Source of the DNA: Salinimonas lutimaris
GTDB taxonomy: Bacteria; Pseudomonadota; Gammaproteobacteria; Enterobacterales; Alteromonadaceae
Length of the DNA stretch: 64,000 nt
Reading direction: 5' to 3'
Assembly (NCBI RefSeq): GCF_005222225.1
Contig: NZ_CP036536.1
Coordinates: forward strand, 1,388,001 to 1,452,000
Below the pieces are notes generated by a model, which saw only the letters and a list, made by a program, of their open reading frames with translations, did not search any database and was not told the origin of the DNA. Positions 18,301 to 28,124 of this stretch are shown here, piece by piece (positions within the stretch are counted from its first letter, which is position 1; the number at the start of each line of letters is the position of its first letter). Made by a program: the position numbers and the translations under genes.

Positions 18301-18331
18301 TATCGAAATCATCCTGATTTCACATAATTGC

Positions 18332-18408
18332 CGGTGAGTGGCGCAGTTTGGTAGCGCACTTGGTTTGGGTCCAAGGGGTCGCAGGTTCAAATCCTGTCTC
18401 ACCGACCA
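18332..18408 (+). tRNA. tRNA-Pro (TGG), second identical copy
   Basis: Identical over all 77 bases to 17847-17923, anticodon TGG. Last tRNA of the array. No clear hairpin-plus-T terminator follows before the tig promoter. Confidence 0.97.
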
Positions 18409-18511
18409 GTTTTTATCCCCTCTGTTTTGCCTATATTTCCTTTATTAATCAAAATCTCATCTATTTGCCTTGATCCGTGCGTATTTAAACGGTTTTGTTG
18501 GCCTTTGCCTC

Positions 18512-18540
18512 TCGACTCTCAATTTATGGGGCTGTATACT
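18512..18540 (+). promoter_or_regulatory. tig: Probable tig promoter
   Basis: TCGACT (18512-18517), 17-base spacer, TATACT (18535-18540). The -10 is good, the -35 weak. It would leave a leader of about 160 bases before tig. It is the best match in the roughly 297-base gap after the tRNA cluster, which otherwise holds no gene. Confidence 0.45.
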
Positions 18541-18705
18541 ACCGCGTCTTTTTTTAAACCAACGTGTTTAACTCGCGGTTATGTCAACAGCGGTTATACC
18601 AACGTTAGTACAACCACCTCTGAACCAGTAAGACACCGCCATTTGGCAGCAAGGGGATGAGGCAAGAAACCAAACGTCAAACGGACGTATAGTTGAGGTA
18701 ATATA

Positions 18706-20010
18706 ATGCAAGTTTCAGTCGAGACGACCCAGGGTTTAGAACGCCGTCTTACTATTACCGTGCCAGCAGATTCAATCGACTCTGCCGTTAAAGCACGTCT
18801 ACAGCAATTAGCTAAAACACAGCGTATTAATGGTTTCCGCCCGGGCAAGGTTCCGGTTAGCGTTATCCAGAAGCGTTTTGGTGAGGCGGTTCGTCAGGAA
18901 GTTGCTGGTGATGTAATGCAGCAAAACTTCTATCAGGCAGTTATTCAGGAAAAAATTACGCCTGCTGGCATGCCTAAATTTGAACTGACTAAAGATCAGC
19001 AAGGCGAAGATCTTGAGTATGTTGCGTCATTTGAAGTTTACCCTGAAGTAGAGGTAAAAGGCGTAGAAGATCTGGAAATTGAAAAGCCAGTGGTTGAAAT
19101 TAGCGACGAAGACCTCGATAACATGATGCAGACGTTGCAACAGCAACATGCTTCGTGGGCCGAAGTTGAGCGTGCAGCTGAAGACGGCGACCGTGTTGTT
19201 ATGGATTTTGTCGGCAAAATCGACGGTGAAGAATTCGACGGCGGTAAAGCAGAAGATTTCGCTCTTGAGCTGGGCAAAGGCCGCATGATTCCTGGCTTTG
19301 AAGAGCCAATTGTAGGTGCCAAAGCGGGCGACGAAGTGAAAGTTGAAGTGACTTTCCCGGAAGAGTACCACGCTGAAGCGCTGAAAGGTAAAGACGCTGT
19401 TTTTGACGTCACTGTGAAAAAAGTGGAAGGTCAGGAACTGCCTGAACTGAACGACGAGTTTGCTACTCTGTTTGGTATTCAGGAAGGCGGCGTTGACGCA
19501 CTGAAAGACGAAGTGCGCAAAAATATGCAGCGTGAACTAGACCAAACCCTGAAAACTCAGGTAAAAGAAAATGTTATTGCTAAACTTCTGGAAGCAAACG
19601 AGGTTGAAATACCTCAGGCGCTGATCGACCAGGAAGTTGAAGCACTGCGTGAACAGGCGAAACAACGTTTCAGCCAACAGGGCGGTGGCGCAAACATGCC
19701 AGAGCTGCCAGCTGAACTGTTCACCGACAACGCCAAACGTCGCGTTTCTATCGGTCTGCTGTTAGGTGAAATCATCAAGCAGAACGAACTTGAAGCTGAC
19801 GATGAAAAAGTAGCGTCACTGATTGAGACTTCAGCCTCAGCGTATGAAGATCCTCAGGAAGTTATCGACTATTATAAAAATAATGACGAACTGATGCAGC
19901 AAATGAAAAATGTTGCATTAGAAGAGCAGGCCATTGAATGGGTACTGGCTAAAGCCAAAACTCAGGACGTGACCAAAGCTTTTGATGAGGTTATGAACAA
20001 ACAGGCATAA
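18706..20010 (+). CDS. tig: Trigger factor (ribosome-associated chaperone)
   Basis: A 434-residue chaperone and prolyl isomerase that binds the ribosomal exit tunnel and shelters nascent chains; E. coli Tig has 432. The ribosome-docking signature GFRPGKVP lies at residues 43-50. The FKBP-type isomerase domain is at about 150-240 ([33 protein letters not shown]). The helical C-terminal chaperone domain follows. It heads the tig-clpP-clpX-lon-hupB-ppiD order familiar from E. coli. A terminator separates it from clpP. Confidence 0.98.
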   Translation: MQVSVETTQGLERRLTITVPADSIDSAVKARLQQLAKTQRINGFRPGKVPVSVIQKRFGEAVRQEVAGDVMQQNFYQAVIQEKITPAGMPKFELTKDQQGEDLEYVASFEVYPEVEVKGVEDLEIEKPVVEISDEDLDNMMQTLQQQHASWAEVERAAEDGDRVVMDFVGKIDGEEFDGGKAEDFALELGKGRMIPGFEEPIVGAKAGDEVKVEVTFPEEYHAEALKGKDAVFDVTVKKVEGQELPELNDEFATLFGIQEGGVDALKDEVRKNMQRELDQTLKTQVKENVIAKLLEANEVEIPQALIDQEVEALREQAKQRFSQQGGGANMPELPAELFTDNAKRRVSIGLLLGEIIKQNELEADDEKVASLIETSASAYEDPQEVIDYYKNNDELMQQMKNVALEEQAIEWVLAKAKTQDVTKAFDEVMNKQA

Positions 20011-20053
20011 TGTAACTCTGCCGGTTTGACTTAACCTGTCAGCAACTGCTTAA

Positions 20054-20085
20054 ATGCTCGGAACTTTCCGAGCATTTTTGTTTTT
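20054..20085 (+). terminator. tig terminator
   Basis: ATGCTCGGAA (20054-20063) pairs with TTCCGAGCAT (20066-20075), followed by TTTTGTTTTT. A good intrinsic terminator between tig and clpP. Confidence 0.88.
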
Positions 20086-20109
20086 AACGCTAACAAATCA
20101 AGGTAGATA

Positions 20110-20736
20110 ATGATCAATCCATTAGAACCACAAAATGCACTGGTGCCTATGGTTGTCGAGTCGACTTCCAAGGGTGAACGTTCCTACGATATTTACTCTC
20201 GCCTGCTAAAAGAAAATGTTATTTTTCTGGTTGGTCAGGTCGAAGATCATATGGCAAACCTGATTGTGGCCCAGATGCTATTTCTGGAAGCTGAAAACCC
20301 AGAGAAAGATATCTACCTGTATATCAATTCGCCGGGTGGCTCAGTAACAGCAGGTATGGCGATTTATGACACCATGAATTTCATTAAGCCAGATGTCAGC
20401 ACGGTATGTGTGGGACAGGCGGCAAGCATGGGCGCATTTTTATTATCAGCGGGGGCAAAAGGTAAACGTTATTGTCTGCCTAACTCACGCGTAATGATTC
20501 ACCAGCCACTGGGCGGTTTCCAGGGTCAGGCATCAGATTTTGAAATTCATGCAAAAGAAATTCTGTCTATTAAAGAGAAGCTGAACCGACTGATGGCACA
20601 GCATACAGGTCAGGATTATGAAACTGTGGCACGCGATACCGACCGGGATAATTTCCTTAGTGCAACAGAAGCCAAAGAGTACGGATTAATCGATCAGGTG
20701 ATGGCAAACCGATCTGACGTGGCTGCTTCTAAGTAG
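20110..20736 (+). CDS. clpP: ATP-dependent Clp protease proteolytic subunit
   Basis: A 208-residue serine protease that forms the tetradecameric chamber fed by ClpX or ClpA. The catalytic triad is S106 (QAASMGAF), H131 (VMIHQPLGG) and D180, each five below the E. coli numbering, and the length is nearly the same (E. coli 207). The [11 protein letters not shown] oxyanion-loop segment is present. clpX follows 69 bases later; a hairpin lies in that gap. Confidence 0.98.
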   Translation: MINPLEPQNALVPMVVESTSKGERSYDIYSRLLKENVIFLVGQVEDHMANLIVAQMLFLEAENPEKDIYLYINSPGGSVTAGMAIYDTMNFIKPDVSTVCVGQAASMGAFLLSAGAKGKRYCLPNSRVMIHQPLGGFQGQASDFEIHAKEILSIKEKLNRLMAQHTGQDYETVARDTDRDNFLSATEAKEYGLIDQVMANRSDVAASK

Positions 20737-20751
20737 TATAGTAATAGAAGA

Positions 20752-20784
20752 CCGGACAATTGTTAGTCTAATTTTTGTGTCCGG
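20752..20784 (+). other. Inverted repeat between clpP and clpX
   Basis: CCGGACA (20752-20758) and TGTCCGG (20778-20784), a perfect 7-bp stem with a 19-base T-rich loop and no T-run after it. It may be a processing or partial-termination site that sets the clpX to clpP ratio (inference). Confidence 0.4.
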
Positions 20785-20805
20785 ATAAGGCAGAGGCATA
20801 ACGTA

Positions 20806-22083
20806 ATGAGTGATAAACAGAACTCAGACGGTGACAATAAATTATTGTACTGCTCTTTTTGCGGCAAGAGCCAGCATGAAGTCAGGAAGTTAATTGCAGG
20901 GCCGTCCGTTTTTATCTGTGACGAATGTGTTGAGCTATGCAACGACATCATTCGCGAAGAGATTAAGGAAATCGCACCCAAGCAAAAGCAGGATGCGCTT
21001 CCCAAACCACACGAAATTCATTCTCATCTGGATGATTACGTAATTGGCCAGGAACACGCTAAAAAGGTGTTGTCGGTTGCAGTGTATAATCACTACAAGC
21101 GCTTGCGTCATGGTGATGTTCATGAAGGGGTTGAGCTGGGCAAAAGTAACATTCTGCTTATCGGTCCTACCGGTAGTGGTAAAACACTACTGGCAGAAAC
21201 GCTTGCCAGGTTACTGGATGTGCCTTTCACTATGGCCGATGCCACCACACTGACCGAAGCCGGTTATGTGGGTGAGGATGTGGAAAACATTATCCAGAAA
21301 CTACTGCAAAAATGCGACTACGATGTTGAAAAAGCACAGCGTGGTATCGTGTATATCGATGAGATTGACAAGATCTCACGTAAGTCTGACAACCCGTCCA
21401 TTACCCGCGACGTATCCGGCGAGGGTGTTCAGCAGGCACTGCTGAAACTGGTTGAAGGCACAGTAGCTTCAGTTCCTCCGCAAGGTGGCAGAAAGCATCC
21501 ACAGCAGGAATTCCTGCAGGTTGATACTTCCAAGATTCTGTTTATCTGTGGTGGTGCATTTGCCGGCCTGGACAAAGTGATTGAACAACGCGCTCAGGTA
21601 GGCAGTGGCATGGGTTTTGGCGCAAAAGTGAAAACCAAGGAAAGCCAGTTTAACTCCAGCGAGCTGTTTAAACAGGTTGAGCCGGAAGATTTGGTTAAGT
21701 ACGGTCTGATTCCTGAATTTATCGGGCGTCTACCGGTAGTGACCAGCTTAGAAGAACTGAATGAAGAAGCATTGATTCAGATTCTGCGCGAGCCGAAAAA
21801 TGCTATTACAAAGCAATATAGTGCCTTATTCCAGCTAGAAGATGTTGAACTGGAATTTCGCGATGATGCGCTCAATGCTATCGCTAAAAAGGCCATGCAA
21901 CGCAAAACCGGCGCCCGGGGATTGCGTTCAATTGTAGAAGCGATTCTGCTGGATACCATGTACGATCTGCCATCTGCCGATGATGTTAAGAAAGTGGTGA
22001 TTGACGAAACTGTCATTCGCGGTGAGTCCAAGCCGATCTTAATTTATGGTAATGCAGATAACAAAAAAGCAGCGTCAGAGTAA
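20806..22083 (+). CDS. clpX: Clp protease ATP-binding subunit ClpX
   Basis: A 425-residue AAA+ unfoldase (E. coli 424) that recognises tagged proteins, unfolds them and feeds ClpP. The N-terminal zinc domain has C16, C19, C38 and C41. Walker A GPTGSGKT is at 120-127 and Walker B IVYIDEID follows. The substrate-gripping GYVGED pore loop and the IGF-type ClpP loop region (EFIGRLPV, with the MGFGAK stretch before it) are present. An intrinsic terminator lies right after the gene. Confidence 0.98.
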   Translation: MSDKQNSDGDNKLLYCSFCGKSQHEVRKLIAGPSVFICDECVELCNDIIREEIKEIAPKQKQDALPKPHEIHSHLDDYVIGQEHAKKVLSVAVYNHYKRLRHGDVHEGVELGKSNILLIGPTGSGKTLLAETLARLLDVPFTMADATTLTEAGYVGEDVENIIQKLLQKCDYDVEKAQRGIVYIDEIDKISRKSDNPSITRDVSGEGVQQALLKLVEGTVASVPPQGGRKHPQQEFLQVDTSKILFICGGAFAGLDKVIEQRAQVGSGMGFGAKVKTKESQFNSSELFKQVEPEDLVKYGLIPEFIGRLPVVTSLEELNEEALIQILREPKNAITKQYSALFQLEDVELEFRDDALNAIAKKAMQRKTGARGLRSIVEAILLDTMYDLPSADDVKKVVIDETVIRGESKPILIYGNADNKKAASE

Positions 22084-22101
22084 ATAATTTTGTCTGCTCA
22101 C

Positions 22102-22133
22102 AAAGGCCCGTTTTGCGGGCCTTTGCTATTTTT
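22102..22133 (+). terminator. clpX terminator
   Basis: AAAGGCCCG (22102-22110), loop TTTTG, CGGGCCTTT (22116-22124), then GCTATTTTTA. Ends the clpP-clpX unit; the following 350 bases to lon hold no gene. Confidence 0.88.
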
Positions 22134-22484
22134 ATCTCCTCACTTTTCTTTGTCAAAAGTCTATAAACTGCCCAACTTATAATCAAATAGCGTGTTTTTT
22201 TGCTGTCTTTTTGAAAAAACCGTTGTCATCTGCACGTAAATGTCTGATGGTAAACCATACCCACTGACGGTCTTTCTCCTGCGCTGTATTGCCACGCGCA
22301 GAGGAGAAACTATTTAGCTGGGAACTGATTTGGTCTGTTGCAGGCCAAAAGGCAGGGATAAGCAACCGGACTCATTATCGAGTCATTCAAACAAACGACC
22401 GGGCGGGTTATTCACGGATAACTGTTTGAACTTTGCCACAATATCCCCATATAAAACGACAACAGTAACTAACAGAGTATAAGT
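22134..22484. other. lon upstream region, no gene
   Basis: About 350 bases of non-coding sequence between the clpX terminator and lon. The only clear signal I can support is the heat-shock-type promoter near its right end. Confidence 0.5.
22424..22452 (+). promoter_or_regulatory. lon: Heat-shock (sigma-32) promoter of lon
   Basis: GTTTGAA (22424-22430), 14-base spacer, CCCCATAT (22445-22452). This is close to the sigma-32 consensus (CTTGAAA, 13-15 bases, CCCCATnT). A start about 7 bases after the -10 gives a short leader of about 25 bases before the lon ATG. Confidence 0.78.
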
Positions 22485-24839
22485 ATGACAACAGAGCGTG
22501 ACAGTCGTAGTGAGATCCCCGTACTGGCTTTACGGGACGTCGTGGTCTACCCACATATGGTCATACCTTTGTTTGTCGGCCGTGAAAAATCTATTCGTTG
22601 CCTTGAAGCGGCAATGGACAATGATAAGCAGATCTTTCTGGTTGCCCAGAAAGATGCCAGTGTCGATGAGCCTGAAACGGATGACATTTACAATGTTGGC
22701 ACGATTGCCACCATTTTACAGCTGCTTAAATTACCGGACGGCACAGTAAAAGTACTGGTTGAAGGTAATGTGCGTGGGCAAATTGACAAATATTCCCAGT
22801 CAGAGCCTTTTTATGCTGCCACGGTAGATCAAATTGAAGACGAAGCGATTGCTGAGAACGAGCAGGAAGTATTGATTCGCTCCGCGGTGTCGCAGTTTGA
22901 AGGCTATGTTAAATTAAACAAAAAGATTCCCCCTGAAGTACTGACCTCGCTTAACGGTATTGATGATGCTGCGCGCCTGGCCGATACCATGGCAGCGCAT
23001 ATGCCGCTGAAATTAACTGAAAAACAAAAGGTACTGGAAATGAAAGGCGTGAATGAGCGTCTTGAGTACCTGATGGCGTTAATGGAAGGGGAAATCGATC
23101 TGCTCCAGGTCGAAAAGAAGATTCGTACCCGGGTCAAAAAGCAGATGGAGAAAAGTCAGCGCGAATACTATCTGAATGAGCAAATGAAAGCGATTCAGAA
23201 AGAACTGGGTGAAATGGACGATGCGCCGGACGAGTTTGAAGCACTGAGTAACAAAATCAGTGAAGCAAAAATGCCCAAAGAAGCTGAAGACAAGGCGCGT
23301 GCTGAGTTACAAAAGCTCAAAATGATGTCGCCGATGTCGGCCGAAGCCACTGTGGTACGCAGTTACATCGAATGGCTGACCAATGTGCCATGGCAAAAGC
23401 GCAGCCCGGTGAAAAAAGATTTGTCGCGGGCTGAAAAAGTGCTGGATGCGGATCATTATGGTCTGGAGAAGGTCAAAGAGCGCATTATTGAGTATCTGGC
23501 TGTTCAACAGCGGGTGAAAAAACTGAAAGGGCCGATTCTGTGTCTGGTTGGGCCGCCAGGGGTAGGTAAAACCTCGCTGGGGCAATCGGTTGCCAAAGCT
23601 ACCGGCCGTAAGTACGTTCGTATGGCGCTGGGTGGCGTGCGCGATGAAGCCGAAATTCGCGGCCATCGCAGAACCTACATTGGTTCACTACCGGGCAAGC
23701 TGATTCAGAATATGTCAAAAGTGGGTGTGAAAAACCCGTTATTCCTGCTTGATGAAATCGACAAGATGTCAGCAGATATGCGCGGCGATCCTGCCTCCGC
23801 TTTGCTGGAAGTACTGGACCCTGAGCAAAACAACAGCTTCAGTGATCATTACCTGGAAGTGGATTATGACCTGTCTGATGTGATGTTTGTTGCCACTTCC
23901 AATAGCATGAATATCCCTGGTCCGTTACTTGACCGGATGGAAGTGATTCGTTTGTCGGGTTATACCGAAGATGAAAAACTGAATATTGCACTACGCCATC
24001 TGATCTCAAAACAGATGGAACGTAATGGCCTGAAAAAAGATGAGCTGGAGATAACCGAGTCTGCCATTATCGGTATTATACGCTACTACACCCGAGAAGC
24101 CGGCGTACGGAACCTGGAGCGTGAAATCTCTAAAGTATGCCGTAAAGCGGTAAAAGATATCTTGTTGTCGAAGAGCAAAGAAAAAGTGGTGGTGACCCAG
24201 GACAACCTGAAAGACTTCCTGGGTGTACAACGTCACGACTATGGTAAGGCAGATAAGGACAATCAGATTGGTCAGGTAACTGGCCTGGCCTGGACCCAGG
24301 TTGGTGGTGACTTGCTGACCATCGAGACCAGTACGGTACCAGGTAAAGGCAAGATGACCTCGACCGGCTCTTTAGGTGATGTGATGCAGGAGTCAATTAA
24401 AGCAGCCATGACCGTGGTAAGAAGCCGCGCTCAGAAACTGCGGATTAACGAAGACTTCTATGAAAAGCGTGATATACATGTGCACGTACCAGAAGGCGCA
24501 ACACCCAAAGATGGTCCAAGTGCTGGTATTGCCATGTGTACAGCTCTGGTCTCATCGTTAACCGGTAACCCGGTTAAATGCGATGTGGCAATGACCGGCG
24601 AAATAACCCTGCGTGGAGAAGTACTGGCGATTGGTGGTTTAAAAGAGAAATTGCTGGCCGCTCATCGTGGTGGTATTAAAACAGTAGTCATTCCAAAAGA
24701 TAACGAACGTGATTTGGAAGAGATTCCGGAAAATGTTAAACAAGCGTTATCGATTCACCCGGTGAAATGGATTGACGAGGTGCTGGATATTGCGCTTCAG
24801 GAACCAGTAGAGTCGTTCGAAGTAGTGAACGCAAAATAA
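22485..24839 (+). CDS. lon: ATP-dependent protease Lon
   Basis: A 784-residue AAA+ serine protease, exactly the E. coli length, that degrades misfolded and regulatory proteins. N-terminal substrate domain ([15 protein letters not shown]), a long charged coiled-coil ([18 protein letters not shown]), Walker A GPPGVGKT, Walker B FLLDEIDK, and the protease Ser-Lys dyad S679 (DGPSAGI) and K722 (GGLKEKLL). It is preceded by a heat-shock-type promoter and followed by a terminator, so it is probably monocistronic. Confidence 0.98.
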   Translation: MTTERDSRSEIPVLALRDVVVYPHMVIPLFVGREKSIRCLEAAMDNDKQIFLVAQKDASVDEPETDDIYNVGTIATILQLLKLPDGTVKVLVEGNVRGQIDKYSQSEPFYAATVDQIEDEAIAENEQEVLIRSAVSQFEGYVKLNKKIPPEVLTSLNGIDDAARLADTMAAHMPLKLTEKQKVLEMKGVNERLEYLMALMEGEIDLLQVEKKIRTRVKKQMEKSQREYYLNEQMKAIQKELGEMDDAPDEFEALSNKISEAKMPKEAEDKARAELQKLKMMSPMSAEATVVRSYIEWLTNVPWQKRSPVKKDLSRAEKVLDADHYGLEKVKERIIEYLAVQQRVKKLKGPILCLVGPPGVGKTSLGQSVAKATGRKYVRMALGGVRDEAEIRGHRRTYIGSLPGKLIQNMSKVGVKNPLFLLDEIDKMSADMRGDPASALLEVLDPEQNNSFSDHYLEVDYDLSDVMFVATSNSMNIPGPLLDRMEVIRLSGYTEDEKLNIALRHLISKQMERNGLKKDELEITESAIIGIIRYYTREAGVRNLEREISKVCRKAVKDILLSKSKEKVVVTQDNLKDFLGVQRHDYGKADKDNQIGQVTGLAWTQVGGDLLTIETSTVPGKGKMTSTGSLGDVMQESIKAAMTVVRSRAQKLRINEDFYEKRDIHVHVPEGATPKDGPSAGIAMCTALVSSLTGNPVKCDVAMTGEITLRGEVLAIGGLKEKLLAAHRGGIKTVVIPKDNERDLEEIPENVKQALSIHPVKWIDEVLDIALQEPVESFEVVNAK

Positions 24840-24846
24840 GCGTACC

Positions 24847-24892
24847 AAAATGGCTGTATCGCCTGATTTTAAAGGGCGGCAGCCATTTTTTC
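24847..24892 (+). terminator. lon terminator
   Basis: AAAATGGCTG (24847-24856) pairs with CAGCCATTTT (24880-24889), with a smaller inner pairing of CGCC and GGCG, and the 3' arm runs into a T-tract. Confidence 0.8.
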
Positions 24893-25063
24893 AGGTCAGG
24901 CGCTCAAAAAGTGTGCTGGAAAAGTGAAAAAAGCCGTTTTTTTTGAAATTTAGGGCTTTCAACGTGCAGAAGTTGTGTTACCTTTACTGAGTAGTCGCTT
25001 GAAGCCTTGTCAAATAAGGGATAGCGGCGATTCATTCAAAGTTAATCATTTGTAACAGACTGC

Positions 25064-25091
25064 TTGATTTTAGCATTAAGCCTGTTATAAC
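25064..25091 (+). promoter_or_regulatory. hupB: Candidate hupB promoter 1
   Basis: TTGATT (25064-25069), 16-base spacer, TATAAC (25086-25091). A reasonable sigma-70 match about 70 bases before the hupB start. Confidence 0.5.
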
Positions 25092-25131
25092 GTTTCGAAA
25101 CATATTTTCGAACACTGTTTCGGACAAACAG

Positions 25132-25137
25132 TATAAT
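25132..25137 (+). promoter_or_regulatory. hupB: Candidate hupB -10 box 2
   Basis: Consensus TATAAT at 25132-25137, 22 bases before the start codon, with no good -35. It sits directly after the CTGTTT/AAACAG palindrome, so a bound protein there would cover it. Confidence 0.35.
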
Positions 25138-25159
25138 AACAAACGAAGGGGATCATATT

Positions 25160-25432
25160 GTGAACAAGTCTCAACTAATCGACCAAATCGCTGCAGGTGC
25201 GGATATTTCTAAAGCGGCTGCCGGCCGTGCGCTGGATGCATTTACTGATGCAGTTACCGCAGCACTGAAAGAAGGCGACCAGGTTGCTCTAGTTGGTTTC
25301 GGTACATTCGCAGTTCGTGAGCGTTCAGCTCGCAGCGGCCGCAACCCACAAACTGGCGAGACTATTCAGATCGCAGCAGCAAAAGTACCATCTTTCAAAG
25401 CGGGTAAAGCTCTGAAAGACGCGTGCAACTAA
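25160..25432 (+). CDS. hupB: DNA-binding protein HU
   Basis: A 90-residue histone-like protein that bends and compacts DNA, the standard HU length. It begins [22 protein letters not shown], and the DNA-wrapping arm holds [23 protein letters not shown]. The start is GTG at 25160, preceded by AAGGGG; this gives the family's exact N-terminus. Placement between lon and ppiD, as in E. coli, supports HU-beta. Confidence 0.97.
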   Translation: MNKSQLIDQIAAGADISKAAAGRALDAFTDAVTAALKEGDQVALVGFGTFAVRERSARSGRNPQTGETIQIAAAKVPSFKAGKALKDACN

Positions 25433-25450
25433 GAATAAAAGTTTCTTTAA

Positions 25451-25482
25451 AAAGGCGATGGTTAACCCCATCGCCTTTTTTA
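25451..25482 (+). terminator. hupB terminator
   Basis: AAAGGCGATGG (25451-25461) pairs with CCATCGCCTTT (25468-25478), followed by a T-run. A strong intrinsic terminator. Confidence 0.92.
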
Positions 25483-25698
25483 TTTGTGTCGCCTGAGAGA
25501 TTATGCAAAGACCTGACGGTTTCTCTCTCATCCTCAGGGCGATAAAGCACATCCAAAGGGGATAAAACCATCGCGTTTTCAATCCCAATCGCGTTATAAT
25601 CCTGCCTAATTTTTGCCAGCATCGGAAGTATCCGGTACGTATCGGACTACAGACAGACTTGCGGCAAGTGTTGTAAGCAACGGAGTTGAAATCGAATC

Positions 25699-27588
25699 AT
25701 GCTAGAAAGAATCAGAGAAGGTTCTCAGGGCCCGTGGGCCATGATCATTATCGGCCTGGTGGTCCTTAGTTTCGTCTTTGCTGGTGTAGGCAGCTATCTG
25801 ACCTCTTCAGGCAGCACTGCAGTGGCAAAAGTGAATGGCGAAGAAATTGACCAGGCAACCCTGGAGCGGGCTTATGAAAACCAGCGCGCACGAATGGAGC
25901 AGCAGTACGGGGACAGCGTAGCGGCGATGTTTTCCAACGAAGGCTACCTGAAAGATTTTCGTCGTAATGTTTTAGAGCAGCTGATTAATAATAAAGTGGT
26001 TGAGCAACAGGCCACTGAGTTGGGTTTACGTGTCAGCGATGCGCAGGTCAAAGATACCATTCGTCAGATGCAGGCTTTCCAGACAGCCGGTGAATTTGAT
26101 AACGAGCGTTATCTGGCAGTGCTGCGTCAAAGTGGTTTCCAGCCTGCAGATTTCCGTGATTATCTGCGTACCGAACTGACTCGTGAACAGCTCACTCGCG
26201 CACTGGGCGTATCGTCATTTGCGCTGGCCAGCGAAGTGAATCGCGCCTGGGATTTACAGTCCCAGACGCGCGATGGCGAGTATCTGATGATTAACAGCCA
26301 GGACTTTGCTGATAGTGTGGAAATTTCACAACAGGATTTGGAAAATTATTATCAGGCGAACATCACGGCTTTCGATACTCAGGAAAAAGTGAATCTGGCT
26401 TATGTAACGCTGTCTGTTGATGACCTGAAAGGCGACGTAAACGTTAGCGAGCAGCAAATTGAAGATTATTATCAGAATAATCAGGACCGGTATCGTGAAG
26501 AAGAAGAGCGTCGCGTGTCTCATATTCTGATCGAGTTTGGTGATGACAAAGATGCTGCCCGTCAAAAAGCAGAGAGCCTGCATCAGGAGCTGGAGCAGGG
26601 CGCTGATTTTGCTACGCTGGCAGAAGAAAATTCAGACGATACCTTCTCTGCTGAAAATGGTGGTGACCTGAATTTCATCAGCCGTGACATGATGGATCCG
26701 GCATTTGATGAGTCTGCGTTTGGTCTTGCTGAGGCTGGCGATGTTTCTCAGGTTGTCGAAACTGACTTTGGTTTCCACATCATAAAACTGACAGATATTA
26801 AACCAGAGCAGGTGACAGCCCTGGCTGACGTGAAAGAAGAGATTCGTTCTACCCTGCAACAGGACCAGGCGATGGAGCGTTTTTATGAGCTTCGCTCGCG
26901 TATGGATGAAGTGGCCTTTGAAGTGCCTGATACACTGCAAGATGTGGCGGGTGTTGCCAACCAGCCGGTCCGGGAAACAGGTTTATTTGCCCGGTCTCAG
27001 GCCCCTGAGTCGGTCAGTAATGCTGAAGTACTGAACCTGGCCTTTTCGCCTGAACTGATTGAAGATCGCGTTAACAGTGAAGTCATTGAGCTGGATGAAA
27101 ATTCGGTTATCGTAGTGCGTGTGAAAGAGCATGAAGCTCAGCGTACCCGTGAGCTGGCAGAAGTAAAATCGGACATTGAAACCCAGTTGCGGGCAAAAAA
27201 GTCACAGCAGGCGGCGGTAAGCTGGGCTGAAGAATTACTGACCAGCCTGACTGCCGGTGAAGACGTGCAGGAAAGTCTGCAGGCGCATTCTTTGAGCTGG
27301 CAGCCGGCAGAAAAGGTCTCCCGTAATCCGGGCGAACTGCCTCGTGCGGTGGTAAACAGCTTATTTACCCTGTCAATGCAGGAAGGTCAGTCTCTGGATG
27401 TTGCCGAACTGGCCAATGGCGACGTGGCTGTGGTCAGGCTGACCGCGGTACATAAACCGGATGCACCGGCTCAGGAACTGGTTAACAGTCTGCGTCAGCG
27501 TCTGGGTCAGGCTTACGGGCAGAGCGCTTACCAGAGCTATGTGAATGGCCTGCGTAGCGAAGCTGAAGTAGAGATTCTGGTTCAGTAG
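25699..27588 (+). CDS. ppiD: Periplasmic folding chaperone PpiD (SurA-N/parvulin)
   Basis: A 629-residue membrane-anchored periplasmic chaperone that meets proteins leaving the Sec channel. N-terminal anchor helix at about 14-35 (MIIIGLVVLSFVFAGVG), then the SurA-N-like chaperone region from VAKVNGEEI to about 215. A parvulin domain from about 265 to 365 includes VSHILIEFG, LAEENSDD, GGDLNFISRDMM and DFGFHIIKL. A second, non-catalytic C-terminal part follows. The length is close to E. coli PpiD (623). A strong terminator follows. Confidence 0.95.
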   Translation: MLERIREGSQGPWAMIIIGLVVLSFVFAGVGSYLTSSGSTAVAKVNGEEIDQATLERAYENQRARMEQQYGDSVAAMFSNEGYLKDFRRNVLEQLINNKVVEQQATELGLRVSDAQVKDTIRQMQAFQTAGEFDNERYLAVLRQSGFQPADFRDYLRTELTREQLTRALGVSSFALASEVNRAWDLQSQTRDGEYLMINSQDFADSVEISQQDLENYYQANITAFDTQEKVNLAYVTLSVDDLKGDVNVSEQQIEDYYQNNQDRYREEEERRVSHILIEFGDDKDAARQKAESLHQELEQGADFATLAEENSDDTFSAENGGDLNFISRDMMDPAFDESAFGLAEAGDVSQVVETDFGFHIIKLTDIKPEQVTALADVKEEIRSTLQQDQAMERFYELRSRMDEVAFEVPDTLQDVAGVANQPVRETGLFARSQAPESVSNAEVLNLAFSPELIEDRVNSEVIELDENSVIVVRVKEHEAQRTRELAEVKSDIETQLRAKKSQQAAVSWAEELLTSLTAGEDVQESLQAHSLSWQPAEKVSRNPGELPRAVVNSLFTLSMQEGQSLDVAELANGDVAVVRLTAVHKPDAPAQELVNSLRQRLGQAYGQSAYQSYVNGLRSEAEVEILVQ

Positions 27589-27613
27589 GCTGTAAAAGTT
27601 TACCCAGACTGAC

Positions 27614-27643
27614 AAAAGGTGTGCCGCGGCACACCTTTTTTTG
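27614..27643 (+). terminator. ppiD terminator
   Basis: AAAGGTGTGCC (27615-27625) pairs with GGCACACCTTT (27628-27638), then a T-run. The A-run on the left side lets it also serve the small gene on the minus strand. Confidence 0.92.
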
Positions 27644-27657
27644 TGGGTGAAAATAAA

Positions 27658-27828
27658 TCAGTGAGTGAGAAACAGCATGAGAGAGTAAAATGCGGCAATC
27701 ACAGTAGAAACCACAAAAATATAGGTGAAGCCCTGTTTACCGTCAGCTATCGAATAGTTATTGGCTTTAAGGTAACCAACCCACAGTATGCTAAGCAGCA
27801 AAGGAATTAGTACAATGATTTTAATCAT
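27658..27828 (-). CDS. Small two-helix membrane protein, 56 residues
   Basis: A short open frame read directly from the minus strand: ATG at 27828, TGA at 27658. The 56-residue product has two hydrophobic segments, about 3-20 (KIIVLIPLLLSILWVGYL) and 34-54 (FTYIFVVSTVIAAFYSLMLFL), joined by a polar loop (KANNYSIADGKQG). It lies convergent to ppiD, whose terminator has an A-tract able to act on this strand. An AGG lies 8 bases upstream of the ATG. I do not recognise the family. The regular two-helix pattern and position between a terminator and a free intergenic region argue for a real gene. Confidence 0.6.
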   Translation of the reverse strand: MIKIIVLIPLLLSILWVGYLKANNYSIADGKQGFTYIFVVSTVIAAFYSLMLFLTH

Positions 27829-28124
27829 GTGGGATACCTGTTTTGTTGGAGTAAGAAGATAATAGCCTGTTTTACTGCCTGCTTAAAAGCACCAGTCTGA
27901 TTGGTTTTCTAGTCAAAGAGTACCAGCTGTTTCCATATTGCTACATTTTTTTATAAAAATGGGACACTTTTGCATAGCGCGCTGGTTATGCCGTGTTGGC
28001 AGATTCAAGCTTAAAGAAATAAATTTATATATTTCATGTGCTTATTATTAATTTCAGCTAGTTCGATGTTAAAGGTATGCGTTTTGCTTTATTAGACTAA
28101 AGTTAATCTACAGAGTTAAACATC
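27829..28124. other. Divergent AT-rich intergenic region
   Basis: 296 bases between the small membrane protein gene and the RcnB-like gene. AT-rich, with a CATTTTT/AAAAATG inverted repeat at about 27944-27961. No gene seen; promoters for both flanking genes should lie here but are not resolved. Confidence 0.45.

Larger units (their letters stand above)
24893..25159. other. hupB upstream region
   Basis: Non-coding, AT-rich. It holds two candidate promoters and two palindromes: GTTTCGAAAC (25092-25101), and CTGTTT/AAACAG (25115-25120 and 25126-25131), the latter abutting the second -10 box. Confidence 0.5.

Noticed and set aside
18187..18402. Minus-strand open frame across tRNA-Leu and tRNA-Pro (QDLNLRPLGPKPSALPNC)
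   Set aside because: Same tRNA-antisense artefact; no ribosome site and no independent coding signal.
25115..25131. Possible LexA box before hupB
   Set aside because: CTGT and ACAG arms are separated by 9 bases, not the 8 of the SOS box.
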